From Rickettsiaceae bacterium (GTDB lineage: Bacteria; Pseudomonadota; Alphaproteobacteria; Rickettsiales; Rickettsiaceae): 64,000 nt of DNA. The notes below the pieces were generated by a model, which ran no database searches, was not told the origin of the DNA, and worked only from the letters and a program-made list of their open reading frames with translations. The position numbers were made by a program, and so were the translations under genes. The stretch's first letter is position 1. Every line of letters starts with the position of its first letter. The DNA lies in contig JALZUG010000013.1 in assembly GCA_023301685.1 (NCBI GenBank), positions 34,279 to 98,278 on the forward strand, given 5' to 3'. Positions 48,540 to 58,018 of the stretch are shown here, piece after piece.

Positions 48540-49184
48540 ATGAAAGAAAGCTCTCATCATGACGAAAATTTCCAGCAAGAGCAAGATCCATATGGTAAAT
48601 CTATCATATTTAAAGCTGTTGAAGAATCAAGTGTCAAAAATTTGGCAATAGCAGTTTTTGCCGGTGGTGATGTTAATCAGTGTACAACTTATGGTGACAG
48701 TCCGTTGCAGATAGCTTTATGCTCTGAAACTATAAGACCTAAAGTCAGAAAAGAGATGGTATCTCAGTTACTTCGAGCTGAAGCAGACCCAAACTATATT
48801 AATCCATCTGAGGAAGGTAATAGTGTTGCAATGCTATTCTTCAATCAACTCTTCAATCAACTAGAAGCGGGTAGCGAATTACACCCATTTGTAAGCTTAT
48901 TAGTGAAGCATGGCGCAAATTTGCAGATAAAAAACGAAGCAGCTTTAACTGGTCATGATATTCTCAAATCAAAATACCCTCCTGCTGTGCTGGCTGAAAT
49001 CTCTGGATTTTATCCAATTCAAATACATGTTGATCTTTCTGAAGAAAAAAGCACTGATGATGCAGAAGGAGTATATGATATAGCAAAAAGTGCTCTAAAA
49101 TTATACTCAGCAAGTGATTATCTCGAATGCTTACAATCTCTTGCAGGTGATGTTAACCAACATGATTCAGATGATTCTTGCTAG
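48540..49184 (+). CDS. ankyrin-repeat-like protein
   Basis: 214 residues. Ankyrin-like helical repeats: YGKSIIFKAVEESSVKNLAIAVFAGGDVN, YGDSPLQIALCSETIRPKVRKEMVSQLLRAEADPN and a third ending LVKHGANLQIKNE. The C-terminal 60 residues are acidic and unlike the two ankyrin genes at 12.6-14.1 kb; the proline motif of that pair is absent. No signal peptide. It converges on the 91-residue gene next door. Function unknown; a protein-interaction role is likely. Confidence 0.72.
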   Translation: MKESSHHDENFQQEQDPYGKSIIFKAVEESSVKNLAIAVFAGGDVNQCTTYGDSPLQIALCSETIRPKVRKEMVSQLLRAEADPNYINPSEEGNSVAMLFFNQLFNQLEAGSELHPFVSLLVKHGANLQIKNEAALTGHDILKSKYPPAVLAEISGFYPIQIHVDLSEEKSTDDAEGVYDIAKSALKLYSASDYLECLQSLAGDVNQHDSDDSC

Positions 49185-49194
49185 ATATTATTTA

Positions 49195-49470
49195 TCATGA
49201 GATAAGATCAGAGTGATTTGCTCCTTCTCCTAGAATGGAGCTATGCTCGTCTAGTATTGCTTGAAGATTGCAACTGGGGTCTCCTTCAATAAATTCACCC
49301 AAGGTATCTAAGAATAGTTGTTTCAACTCTGGGGAATAGTTTTTTGATGGGTTATCATTAAAAAATCTAGCATTTATAGATTTTTCAACCATTTCTTTTC
49401 CACGCGAAAATAAGCTATAAAATTGCATTTTCCATGCTGAAATATTTATACTATCTAGCTTTTTACTCAT
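49195..49470 (-). CDS. hypothetical small protein
   Basis: 91 residues, not recognised. Mixed helical composition (WKMQFYSLFSRGKEMVEKSINARFF, then a predicted helix SPELKQLFLDTLGEFIEG), no membrane segment. The start follows a GGAGTAAT site at good distance. Ten bases separate it from the converging ankyrin gene. The C-terminus LGEGANHSDLIS is hydrophilic. It might belong to the accessory island that continues on the same strand. Confidence 0.55.
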   Translation of the reverse strand: MSKKLDSINISAWKMQFYSLFSRGKEMVEKSINARFFNDNPSKNYSPELKQLFLDTLGEFIEGDPSCNLQAILDEHSSILGEGANHSDLIS

Positions 49471-49588
49471 ATATTACTCCAAATTAGTTAATGGGGAGCG
49501 AAATTAGAGTGTTTACTAAAATTCGTCAACTAAAAGTTTCAACGATTTTTGCAGAAAAGTCAAATGGTGTTAATATGTCACACTGAAT

Positions 49589-51238
49589 TTACTCAAAAAA
49601 TTCTGAAAAATCTGAATCTCCAGATAAAGAAATTATAGTATCCTGTGAGTCGTTTAGTGTTGAACCACCTGATATCCAGCTAGTATATATATCTTTAGTA
49701 GCTTCTTCAAAATCTACTAATTCTTGATCCTTTAAACAATAATCCGTTGCTGCAAGAGAAACTAGCTTTTCAAAGCAAGTTGAAAGAAATTTTGTGCTAA
49801 AGTTAAAGAAACCGGACGCAAATCCTGCAAAAGGCATAGTTCCAATAATAAAGAGTTCTACAATTTTTTGAGGAAGTATTTTTAGATCTTTTTCTCTGCT
49901 TCTGAAGAAACTATCATCTTTAAAGCCAGCTTCAGCATTTAACTGCATTTCTCTATACTCATCACCATCGATTAGAGAATATGTAGCAGTTCTTGTACCT
50001 TTAGCGCTTGGATAGACTGTAACATTTCCTCTAAATACTGGAGCAAACACTACCTCTTCAAGAGCTTTTAAGTCAAACGTTAGGTATAATAATTTTGCAA
50101 CATGATTGTAGATGATAGAATCATAATTTTCCTCAGTTAGGGAATCATTATAATCTGAGATATCGCTTGTAGAATTTGATAAAGTTATAACGGAGTTATA
50201 TTTAGAATTATATTTTTTTAATAATTCTACAGATATTTCATCAAATGTATTAAACCATTCGATAATATTATTTAAAGTATCTAAGGCTTTTGGAGTTTCT
50301 TTGATTTTTGAACCTTCGCAATTTACAATTCTGATGCATTTACTAATTTCTTCTGGTTCTAGATCGGTTAATTCTCTAGATTTAACCACAACATAATTAT
50401 TCTTTGCTTTCTTTGCTTCATTTGGATCTTCATATAGTCTTATTTCGTAATGCAATGTATTACCTGCACTTGCAAAACTTATATTTTTGCCCTTGCTGCA
50501 GATTATGAACATAAAGCGAGCCAAAGCTTCACATGCAATTGTAGCTGTGTTTTCATCAGTTGAGCTTATTGCTTCAGAAAAAAACTCCATTGCTTTACTA
50601 ATAAATGCTTTATTATGAATAGGATATAGTGTTTTTGCAATTTTCTGTTTTGTAGGTGTATGAAATAATACAGATTTTTTACCTGGAGAAAATAAAAACA
50701 CACTATCTAAACTAGTTGTTAGTTGTCTATCGTAGACACTAGGTACAATTTTTACGATTTCTGAGTATTCTTCTTTTTCTAATTGTTTTGATGTAATGGC
50801 AAAACCTTTCTGATTTTGTGCTAGCAACACTAGTTGTTTTGACATAAAGCTTAAGGCTAATTTAGGGCTAAAAGAGCTTTTTATTGTGATATCTATTAGA
50901 TTTTTAATAAATGATACAGGTATCACGTGATTGAGCTGTTTTGATGTTCTATCTAATTTTGTTCTACCAACAACTGTTAAAGAGCCTCCTTCTTCTGAAA
51001 ATACAATGTCTGTAAGCAGAGAATTTTGTAAATCAAGATGCAGAACGCTTTCAAGAAACTTTAGTATTTTTACTTTTTTAATTACCTTATGGCTTTTTTC
51101 TTTTTTTACAACATAGCTTCTAAGATTAAGAGGCGTTCTAGGCGAGACTGAAACATCTTGTTTCGTAAGTTTGTACTTTTTAGGGGAATTTAAATTAGGA
51201 TCTCGATTTTCTTTGCCCTCTATATGATTTCTTTTCAT
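49589..51238 (-). CDS. large protein of unknown family, paralogue 2 (KENxxP, SPxK/TPxK sites)
   Basis: 549 residues, no signal peptide or membrane helix, not recognised. It is clearly a tandem paralogue of the gene upstream: shared HVIPxSFIxxLI, NQKGFAI, SPGK...LFxTPTK (184-187 and 194-197), NTATIA..AL.RF.FI, CIRIVNCEG, LYL.FDLKA, FIGT.PFAGF..GF. The first 45 residues are basic and disordered-looking and contain KENRDP (residues 9-14), SPKK (18-21) and SPRTP (32-36). The protein lies 14 bases downstream of paralogue 1, so they form an operon. A host-directed effector is possible but unproven. Confidence 0.75.
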   Translation of the reverse strand: MKRNHIEGKENRDPNLNSPKKYKLTKQDVSVSPRTPLNLRSYVVKKEKSHKVIKKVKILKFLESVLHLDLQNSLLTDIVFSEEGGSLTVVGRTKLDRTSKQLNHVIPVSFIKNLIDITIKSSFSPKLALSFMSKQLVLLAQNQKGFAITSKQLEKEEYSEIVKIVPSVYDRQLTTSLDSVFLFSPGKKSVLFHTPTKQKIAKTLYPIHNKAFISKAMEFFSEAISSTDENTATIACEALARFMFIICSKGKNISFASAGNTLHYEIRLYEDPNEAKKAKNNYVVVKSRELTDLEPEEISKCIRIVNCEGSKIKETPKALDTLNNIIEWFNTFDEISVELLKKYNSKYNSVITLSNSTSDISDYNDSLTEENYDSIIYNHVAKLLYLTFDLKALEEVVFAPVFRGNVTVYPSAKGTRTATYSLIDGDEYREMQLNAEAGFKDDSFFRSREKDLKILPQKIVELFIIGTMPFAGFASGFFNFSTKFLSTCFEKLVSLAATDYCLKDQELVDFEEATKDIYTSWISGGSTLNDSQDTIISLSGDSDFSEFFE

Positions 51239-51252
51239 TCTAGTTTATTTAT

Positions 51253-53214
51253 TTATTGATATAACAATGTACCTACATCATGCATTCCATCGCTACCCAT
51301 TACAGAGATATCTACTGAATCTGCGTGTTCTAGAGGAATTGTAGTGGTTTGTAGTTGGCTGAATAATGCGATTACTTCATCATGGAATTCGGCTTCTTGC
51401 TCAATAGGCATTTCGTAGTCTATAGCAGCAATTCTGATTATATGTTCTAAAGTATCTATGAGTAGATTAGTGCTCGATGCATGGAATCCGGTTGTAAAGC
51501 CAGCAAATGGGCTTGTTCCAATAAAGAACATTTCAACTAGTTTTAGAGCAAGAATTTCTTGATCTACTACATCATCTCTTAAAAACTTTTCATCAAGGGA
51601 AGATTGTGCTTTCTGAAATTCTCGAACTCTGTTGCCATCTTTAAAAGTGTAATTTACCTTTTTCTTCCCAGTAGCACTTGTATAAGTTACTATCCCAGTG
51701 TCCATTACAGGGTAGTAGACTAGCTTTTCAGGTGCTTTTAGGTCAAATGCTAAGTAGAGTAGTTTTGCTATTTGAGCAGCAATATTATTTTGAATTAATT
51801 CATTATTTACAAGATTTGCATTATATATTAGTGGCTCTCCAATATGATTTAGAAGCTTTAATTCAAAGTTCTTTTCATCATTATATTCTGCAATGAGTCT
51901 AGCATCGTACTGCTCAAGCAAATTATAATGAATTACAATGTCATTAAGTATTTTAAGTGCATCAGGAATTAATCTAATTTTATTGCCTTCACAATTTACT
52001 ATTCTTATACATTTATCTAAGTGCCAGTGATTTACTGATATTAATTCTTCCGGAGTTATTGTAGAGTAATCTGTACCAGAGATTGTTGCTAAGTGATGTG
52101 CAAGTTCAATTGGTGTGAGCACTCTACATAAGTTTTTGCTCGGGTTTGCTGCTGCAGTTTCTGATTCATAAAGCCTTATTTCAAAATTTTGTGAATGACC
52201 TTCCTCTGCAAAACAAGTATATGGGCTTTTATTAAATAGTATAAAGATAAATCTTGAAAGAGCTTGAGTTGCAATAGTTGCTGTATTTGGGTCAAGAATT
52301 GCATCTGATAGTTTTGATAATGCAGCTTCTACATATGATAAATTATAGCTACCATATTCAGCGGCTGCTTTGTCTTTTTTAGTGGGAGTTGTAAATAATC
52401 TATCTGCTTTTCCAGGTGATGCAAGTAATACGGTTTCAGCGTCAGGTGTTCCAGGTGATTTAAAAGTTAAACAGCGATCAGCTGCATCGCTTTCTTCCAT
52501 CCTTGCGGCAATTTCTACATAATCTGGTGTAGCAAGATCACTGCTCTTTATTGCAAATCCTTTTTGGTTATATATAAATACTTTGATTTTATCTTTTAAC
52601 AGATTAAGTAATTCTTTTGGAGTTGTTGCTTTCTGTACGGCGCTTTCAATAAGTTTGGTTATGAAAGAAAATGGTATAACATGTCTGTGCTGTTTACTCG
52701 TACCATCAATTTGAGGCCTACCGACTACAATTAATTCATTATCTGTTCCACTAGTTGAAATAGTGACATCAGTTAGGAAGTGCTTTGAAAGCTTGATATG
52801 TAGCGTTCTTTCCAAGAATTCATAAATAGTAGCTTTTGGTATTTGATGTGTTTCTGGTGATGGTGAAACAGAAGATGTTGCCGGACTATAGCTATCTGGT
52901 GAAGGTGCGAATAATCTTCTTGCTATTGGCTCTGGTTTAGTTTCTTGTTCTACTGTTCCATCTGAATCTGCTAAAGGAGTGGCTATATCAAGTGCTTTTC
53001 TTAAATGTGCCTTAATTCGGTCTATACTTGCATGAATTTCTTGCCATTTAGCTGATAAATAGATTTCTGGATCTGGAGATCTATTACCTGCTTCTAAATC
53101 CAGTTCGCCTAGCTCGTCTGTAATTTCAAGTACATCTTCTCTCGTTGCATTTGCGCCACTTGAAGTTTTTGCTTCAGTTTGTAAGACGTTATCTTCTATT
53201 TTTCTTCTGCTCAT
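51253..53214 (-). CDS. large protein of unknown family, paralogue 1 (RRLF, SPxK/TPxK sites)
   Basis: 653 residues, no signal peptide or membrane helix, not recognised. The N-terminal 130 residues are acidic, Ser/Pro-rich and probably disordered, with RRLF (99-102) followed by several S-P pairs (105-120). From about residue 130 it aligns with the downstream 549-residue protein at a nearly constant offset; SPGK is at 266-269 and TPTK at 276-279. The C-terminal third holds the FIGTSPFAGFTTGF block. First gene of a two-gene operon. Confidence 0.75.
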   Translation of the reverse strand: MSRRKIEDNVLQTEAKTSSGANATREDVLEITDELGELDLEAGNRSPDPEIYLSAKWQEIHASIDRIKAHLRKALDIATPLADSDGTVEQETKPEPIARRLFAPSPDSYSPATSSVSPSPETHQIPKATIYEFLERTLHIKLSKHFLTDVTISTSGTDNELIVVGRPQIDGTSKQHRHVIPFSFITKLIESAVQKATTPKELLNLLKDKIKVFIYNQKGFAIKSSDLATPDYVEIAARMEESDAADRCLTFKSPGTPDAETVLLASPGKADRLFTTPTKKDKAAAEYGSYNLSYVEAALSKLSDAILDPNTATIATQALSRFIFILFNKSPYTCFAEEGHSQNFEIRLYESETAAANPSKNLCRVLTPIELAHHLATISGTDYSTITPEELISVNHWHLDKCIRIVNCEGNKIRLIPDALKILNDIVIHYNLLEQYDARLIAEYNDEKNFELKLLNHIGEPLIYNANLVNNELIQNNIAAQIAKLLYLAFDLKAPEKLVYYPVMDTGIVTYTSATGKKKVNYTFKDGNRVREFQKAQSSLDEKFLRDDVVDQEILALKLVEMFFIGTSPFAGFTTGFHASSTNLLIDTLEHIIRIAAIDYEMPIEQEAEFHDEVIALFSQLQTTTIPLEHADSVDISVMGSDGMHDVGTLLYQ

Positions 53215-53739
53215 GACGATTTATGTGCGTTAATAGTTTGGAGATACTTCTAACATATTTTAAGAAATATGAAAAGAAAAAATAGATAAAATTTAAATAA
53301 AAAGTACTACAAAAAGAATCAAAAATATTGGACCTATAGATTGGTAGTAAAATTTTGCTGCATAATGTTGATTTACTATCTTCGTTAAAGAAAAAACTCA
53401 GCATTAAGGAAGAATTAAATAGATGTATATCTAGTATTTATATGATCTATAGGCATAATAAGTTTAAAAATAATTATTAGTATATTAACTATTTTATTTT
53501 TCAACTATTTGTTGTTTTTATTAAAAATTCTTTTGACGTTTTAATGCTCTCTTACTTTATCATTTTTATGACAACCATCAATTTATTAAAAAAACACAAC
53601 AAAACCTTAATACAATATAGTTAATGTGAAACTAGGGTAATACACTCAGATCTTTTCATAATATTAAAATTTCTTCTGAAAATATTGCTCAGGAAGTTAT
53701 TCATAGTTATAACTATTAGTATCAATTTTGGATTTGGAT
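53215..53739. other. 525-base AT-rich intergenic region between divergent operons
   Basis: It separates the minus-strand paralogue operon from the plus-strand exporter operon. A weak plus-strand promoter candidate is TTGACG (53533-53538), 17 bases, TTTATC (53556-53561). No coding frame, tRNA or convincing hairpin was seen. Confidence 0.5.
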
Positions 53740-55305
53740 ATGAATGAATCAAAAGTAGTAACTGAAGAGCCAGTGGTAACAACCAAAACTATCATTGCAT
53801 TCTTTGCCATGGTAGTCGGAATGTTTATGGCTATTTTAGATATTCAGATTGTAGCAAGCTCATTATCTGTTATTGCAGCAGGGCTTTCTGCATCTGGAGA
53901 TGAACTATCTTGGATTCAAACATCATATTTGATTGCTGAAGTTATTATAATACCAATTACAGGCTTTGCAGCCAGATTACTCTCTACAAGGATTTCATAT
54001 TTTATTGCAGCATTTGGTTTTACGATCATGAGTTTGTTATGTTCATTGGCTTGGAATATTGAATCGATGATTATCTTCCGAGCTCTTCAAGGCTTATTTG
54101 GTGGTGCAATGATACCAACTGCATTTGGCGCTATATTTATAATTTTTCCAAAGAAGATGCATGTAAAAGTAAGTATGATAATTGGCTTAGTAGTAACGGT
54201 TGCTCCAACTATTGGACCAACTTTGGGTGGCTATATTACTGAAGTAATGTCATGGCACTTTATGTTTTTACTAAATGTAATTCCTGGGATATTCGTTTGT
54301 TTTGTAGTGTTTAACTATGTTGATTTTGATAAGCCAAATTATAAATTACTAAATAACTTTGATTTTATTGGAATTATACTTATGGCTGTTAGCCTAGGAG
54401 CGCTTCAATATGTTTTAGAAGAAGGGAATAAGAAGGATTGGTTTGATGATAATCATATTTTATTTCTTTCAATTGTAGTTGTTGTTACTTTTGTATGGAT
54501 GATAATACGTGAGCTTACGTGTAAGAATCCAATAATTGATCTGACTGCATTTAAAAATAAGAATTTCAGCTTTGGCTGTATTTATTCCTTTATTCTTGGA
54601 GTTGGATTATATGGCACAGTTTATTTGTTACCATTATTCTTGTTTACAATTGCGGGTTACAATACTCTGCAAATTGGAGTTACCATGATTATTACAGGTG
54701 TATTTCAATTTATTTCAGCTCCGCTTGCTGGGAAGATGTTTGATTCTGGTATAGATAAAAGGTTGATTCTAGCTATTGGTTTTGGCACATTTGCACTTGG
54801 TTGTTATTTAAATAGTTTCTTAACGGCTGAGTCTGGATATTGGGAATTTTTCTTGCCACAGGTTGTCAGAGGTCTTGCCCTCATGTTCTGTTTCATGCCT
54901 ATAAATGACCTTGCACTTGGGACTATGCCAAAAGATGAAGTGCAGAACGCAAGTGGATTATATAATCTGACAAGAAACTTAGGAGGGGCAATTGGTTTAG
55001 CAATAATCAATAGTCTAATTATTTCAAAATCCAAATCTTATGCTCAAGGTATGAAAGAAAATATGCCATTAACATCTCCTCAAGTGCAAGAAAGAATTGA
55101 TTTCTTTATACAAACTTTAATAGGTAGAGTTGATAATCCCGAGCTTGCAGCGCTGCAATTACTTGATAATGTTGTAGCAAGAGAATCGTTTATAATTGCA
55201 ATTAATAATGTGTTTGTTATCATTACTATATTGTTTTGTATGGGAATGATATTGATTCCTTTTTCGTCAATGCCAAAAGATACAGCAGGTGCCAATGCTC
55301 ACTAG
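53740..55305 (+). CDS. DHA2-family (EmrB-like) multidrug MFS exporter
   Basis: 521 residues from ATG 53740 (TTG at 53728 is an alternative with no better ribosome site). Fourteen predicted membrane helices. Motif A/C-type sequences are LDIQIVASSLSVIAAGL (TM1), SWIQTSYLIAEVIIIPITG, ALQGLFGGAMIPTAFG and the antiporter motif GPTLGGYI. EmrB works with an EmrA adaptor, which is absent nearby. It overlaps the following mnhE by 11 bases and starts a four-gene operon DHA2-mnhE-mnhF-ubiH. Confidence 0.88.
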   Translation: MNESKVVTEEPVVTTKTIIAFFAMVVGMFMAILDIQIVASSLSVIAAGLSASGDELSWIQTSYLIAEVIIIPITGFAARLLSTRISYFIAAFGFTIMSLLCSLAWNIESMIIFRALQGLFGGAMIPTAFGAIFIIFPKKMHVKVSMIIGLVVTVAPTIGPTLGGYITEVMSWHFMFLLNVIPGIFVCFVVFNYVDFDKPNYKLLNNFDFIGIILMAVSLGALQYVLEEGNKKDWFDDNHILFLSIVVVVTFVWMIIRELTCKNPIIDLTAFKNKNFSFGCIYSFILGVGLYGTVYLLPLFLFTIAGYNTLQIGVTMIITGVFQFISAPLAGKMFDSGIDKRLILAIGFGTFALGCYLNSFLTAESGYWEFFLPQVVRGLALMFCFMPINDLALGTMPKDEVQNASGLYNLTRNLGGAIGLAIINSLIISKSKSYAQGMKENMPLTSPQVQERIDFFIQTLIGRVDNPELAALQLLDNVVARESFIIAINNVFVIITILFCMGMILIPFSSMPKDTAGANAH

Positions 55306-55759
55306 AATTATAACATATATAGTATTTGTCGCTATTTGGTGTGGTTTGGCAGGATTGCCTACAAAAACAGTACCTTTGCTATTTACAATTTTTGCGCCTT
55401 TAGTAACATTACTTCTAACTATATGGCTTGGTTTACTACCAAAAAAGAACTATTTCAAATTCTCTGCAATTATATATTTTGGTTGGCTGTTAAAAGAAAT
55501 TCTAATGTCATCAATTGCTGTTGTAAGAATTTCTTGGAGAAAGAATATGAGATTGCAGCCGCTCCTTGAACCGATAGAAACTATTCAAAAAAATCAAATG
55601 GGAGTAGTTACGTATGCTAATTCAATTACGTTAACTCCTGGAACTGTTACATTATCTACAGAAGATAAGCATTTGCTTGTTCATGCTCTAGATATAAGTT
55701 TTATGGATGATTTAAAAGACGGTGAAATGGATAATAGAGTAAAGAGGATCGTAGATTAA
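55295..55759 (+). CDS. mnhE: Na+/H+ antiporter subunit E
   Basis: 154 residues from ATG 55295 (a GTG at 55289 is the alternative). Two or three N-terminal membrane helices, then a cytoplasmic part with the family signature ANSITLTPGTVTLS and the HALD segment. MnhE/MrpE is a helper subunit of the multi-subunit Mrp sodium/proton antiporter. Only E and F of the usual A-G set are here; the others must be elsewhere or missing. Confidence 0.85.
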   Translation: MLTRIITYIVFVAIWCGLAGLPTKTVPLLFTIFAPLVTLLLTIWLGLLPKKNYFKFSAIIYFGWLLKEILMSSIAVVRISWRKNMRLQPLLEPIETIQKNQMGVVTYANSITLTPGTVTLSTEDKHLLVHALDISFMDDLKDGEMDNRVKRIVD

Positions 55760-55760
55760 T

Positions 55761-56033
55761 ATGCTCAATATTTGCTTAATTTTAGTATTAATTTTATCAT
55801 CAGTAATTATTTGCGGCGCTTTTTTGCAGAAAGATATATTTATTAAGCTTTTATTTCTAAATACTGGAACTAGTGTTGCAGCCTTATTTATTTGTTTTCT
55901 TGGGTCATTTAAAGTTAATAGCTCGTATATAGATATTGCTTTGATATATTTTCTTCTTAGCGTAGTTGCTACTAATGCCTACTTAAAATATTTTATGCAG
56001 AAACATAAAAAGGAAGTAGAAGATGCAGCTTAA
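55761..56033 (+). CDS. mnhF: Na+/H+ antiporter subunit F
   Basis: 90 residues, three membrane helices with short loops. The final helix region SSYIDIALIYFLLSVVATNAYLKYF follows the MrpF pattern (YLDVALVYALLSFL...A..RY). One base after mnhE stops. It overlaps the next gene by 11 bases. MrpC is an alternative, but that subunit is longer and ends differently. Confidence 0.72.
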   Translation: MLNICLILVLILSSVIICGAFLQKDIFIKLLFLNTGTSVAALFICFLGSFKVNSSYIDIALIYFLLSVVATNAYLKYFMQKHKKEVEDAA

Positions 56034-57183
56034 TAAAAATATTACCATTACAGGATGTGGATTAAGTGGTATGATATCGGCTCTTACTCTTGCAAAGAAT
56101 AATATTCCATCTACTATAATTGAAAGAAAATCAAGCAAAGATAAAGATTTTTTTTCTGATATTCGTACTACAGCACTAACAGACTCAACAAGAAAATTTT
56201 TTGAAAAAATTGGAATTTGGGATAGTATTTCTGGTTTTGTTGGACCGATTAATGACATTTATGTTGTTGATAATAAATCACCTAAAATGCTGCACTTTGC
56301 TTCGTCGGAGCTAGATAATGGCGAAATTATGGGGTATTTGATTCAAAATACTGATTTCAAAAAAATATTGTATGAATTAGTTTCTGCAAATAAGCTAATT
56401 AATGTTATTCAAAACTGTTCTTATGAAATTACTAACAATACAGTTGATAGTTGTAATCTAACTCTAAATGGTAATAAGGAACATAAAAGTGACTTATTGA
56501 TTGTTTGTGATGGCAGACATTCTATAGCAAGGCAACAATTTTTTTCAAGCAATGTTGAAAAAATCTATGACCAATGTGCACTTACATTTATTGTTCATCA
56601 CGAAAAGCCGCATGAAGGGACTGCTGTAGAGCATTTCATGCCAACGGGACCGTTTGCTATTTTGCCATTAAAGGATCAAAAGCGTTCTTCTATCGTCTGG
56701 ACAGTAGATGCTGATATGAAAGATCTGTTAGAAAATTTGTCAAAAGATGAGTTTAAAGAGGTCGTACAAGCTAATTTTGGAGAATTTTTAGGAGAGATAG
56801 AAATTGAAGGTAAAGTAACTGGCTTTCCTCTAAAAGCATATGAAACTGATAAATACTATAATAAGAGAATTGTTCTAATCGCAGATACTGCGCATGTTAT
56901 TCATCCGCTAGCAGGTCAGGGTTTAAATCAAGGGATAAAAGATATTAGTTGTTTTATCAATCTATTATCAGAGTTTGGAATTAATGATTCTATGCTCGAG
57001 CAGTATCAAACTTTGCGTAAAACGGATAATAGTAATATGCTGGAAATTACAGATACTATTAATGCTGTTTTTTCTAATAAGTCAAAAATCCTTCAAGCCA
57101 CAAGATCATTAGGTTTTCAAGCAATAGAAAAAGTCCCACCATTTAAAAAATTGCTTATTAAATATGCAATGGGTAGAAGATAA
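56023..57183 (+). CDS. UbiH/UbiF/COQ6-type FAD monooxygenase of ubiquinone synthesis
   Basis: 386 residues. N-terminal FAD motif GCGLSGM (residues 11-17), the DG motif LLIVCDGRHSIARQ, and the second FAD motif ADTAHVIHPLAGQGLNQGIKD. This is the family that hydroxylates the quinone ring in ubiquinone synthesis; which position it oxidises cannot be told. It complements the COQ9-type gene at 24.1 kb. It is coupled to mnhF through an 11-base overlap, without functional relation. Confidence 0.88.
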   Translation: MQLNKNITITGCGLSGMISALTLAKNNIPSTIIERKSSKDKDFFSDIRTTALTDSTRKFFEKIGIWDSISGFVGPINDIYVVDNKSPKMLHFASSELDNGEIMGYLIQNTDFKKILYELVSANKLINVIQNCSYEITNNTVDSCNLTLNGNKEHKSDLLIVCDGRHSIARQQFFSSNVEKIYDQCALTFIVHHEKPHEGTAVEHFMPTGPFAILPLKDQKRSSIVWTVDADMKDLLENLSKDEFKEVVQANFGEFLGEIEIEGKVTGFPLKAYETDKYYNKRIVLIADTAHVIHPLAGQGLNQGIKDISCFINLLSEFGINDSMLEQYQTLRKTDNSNMLEITDTINAVFSNKSKILQATRSLGFQAIEKVPPFKKLLIKYAMGRR

Positions 57184-57185
57184 TC

Positions 57186-57896
57186 GTGTTGGATAGGGTT
57201 TTATCTAGCATAACAGATTTCATACTCCCACATAGGTGTATTTCATGCTCAGAATTAACAGAGCAGGGGAATGGACTTTGTGCGAGTTGTTTTGGTAAAC
57301 TTAATTTTATTTCTTCTCCATATTGCAAAATTTGTGGCTTTCCATTTGAATTTGACATGGAAGAAAAGTATGAATGTGGAAAATGTATCTCCGAGCCGCC
57401 AAAGTATGAGTTAGCTAGAAGTCTGTTTAGTTTTGATTTATATAGCAAGAAGCTTATTCATGGGTTTAAGTATAATGATCAGACGAGTAACGCAAAATTA
57501 TTTTCAAGGTTATTATTTTCAAGGTATAAAGAAGATTTTAAGGATATTGATCTGATTGTCCCTGTTCCTATGAATAGATTTAAAAGGATTTTTAGAAACT
57601 ATAATCCGCCGCAAATACTTGGAAAGCAACTTGAGAAGCTGCTTGGTAGACGGCAAGTACCAGATTTGCTGATAAAATCAAAATGGACAAAACCTCAAAC
57701 TCACCTTTCTCAAAATCAAAGAAAAGAAAATTTAAGTGGTTCTTTATGCATTAATAAAAAATATAATATTAAAAATAAGGTAATTCTGTTAGTGGATGAT
57801 GTACGCACAACGGGCGTTACTAGCAATACGTGTAGTTCAATCTTGAAAAGAGCAGGGGCAAAAAGTGTAAAACTCATTACAATTTGCTCTACCTAA
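57186..57896 (+). CDS. ComF-family phosphoribosyltransferase-like protein
   Basis: 236 residues, GTG start two bases after the preceding stop. An N-terminal double zinc ribbon (CISCSE...CASCFGKL...CKICGFPFEF...CGKC, residues 17-63) is followed by a type I phosphoribosyltransferase fold with the PRPP loop LLVDDVRTTGVT. ComF works in DNA uptake in competent bacteria; in others the role is undefined. With comM at 10.3 kb it is a second competence-type gene in the window. Confidence 0.9.
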   Translation: MLDRVLSSITDFILPHRCISCSELTEQGNGLCASCFGKLNFISSPYCKICGFPFEFDMEEKYECGKCISEPPKYELARSLFSFDLYSKKLIHGFKYNDQTSNAKLFSRLLFSRYKEDFKDIDLIVPVPMNRFKRIFRNYNPPQILGKQLEKLLGRRQVPDLLIKSKWTKPQTHLSQNQRKENLSGSLCINKKYNIKNKVILLVDDVRTTGVTSNTCSSILKRAGAKSVKLITICST

Positions 57897-58018
57897 AAAG
57901 ATTATATGATTATAATATGTAGAAGCCCGCTTTTTCATCTAATTTTACTTTCGAGTGAAAAAGAAGGTTTAACAACATTGTATCATTCTAAAATGATTTT
58001 TATATTTTTTAGTATAGA

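Noticed and set aside
57918..57976. Terminator between comF and the RTX-like gene (GCTTTTTCA...TGAAAAAG).
   Set aside because: The arms pair for only about 8 bases with a large loop; too weak to annotate.
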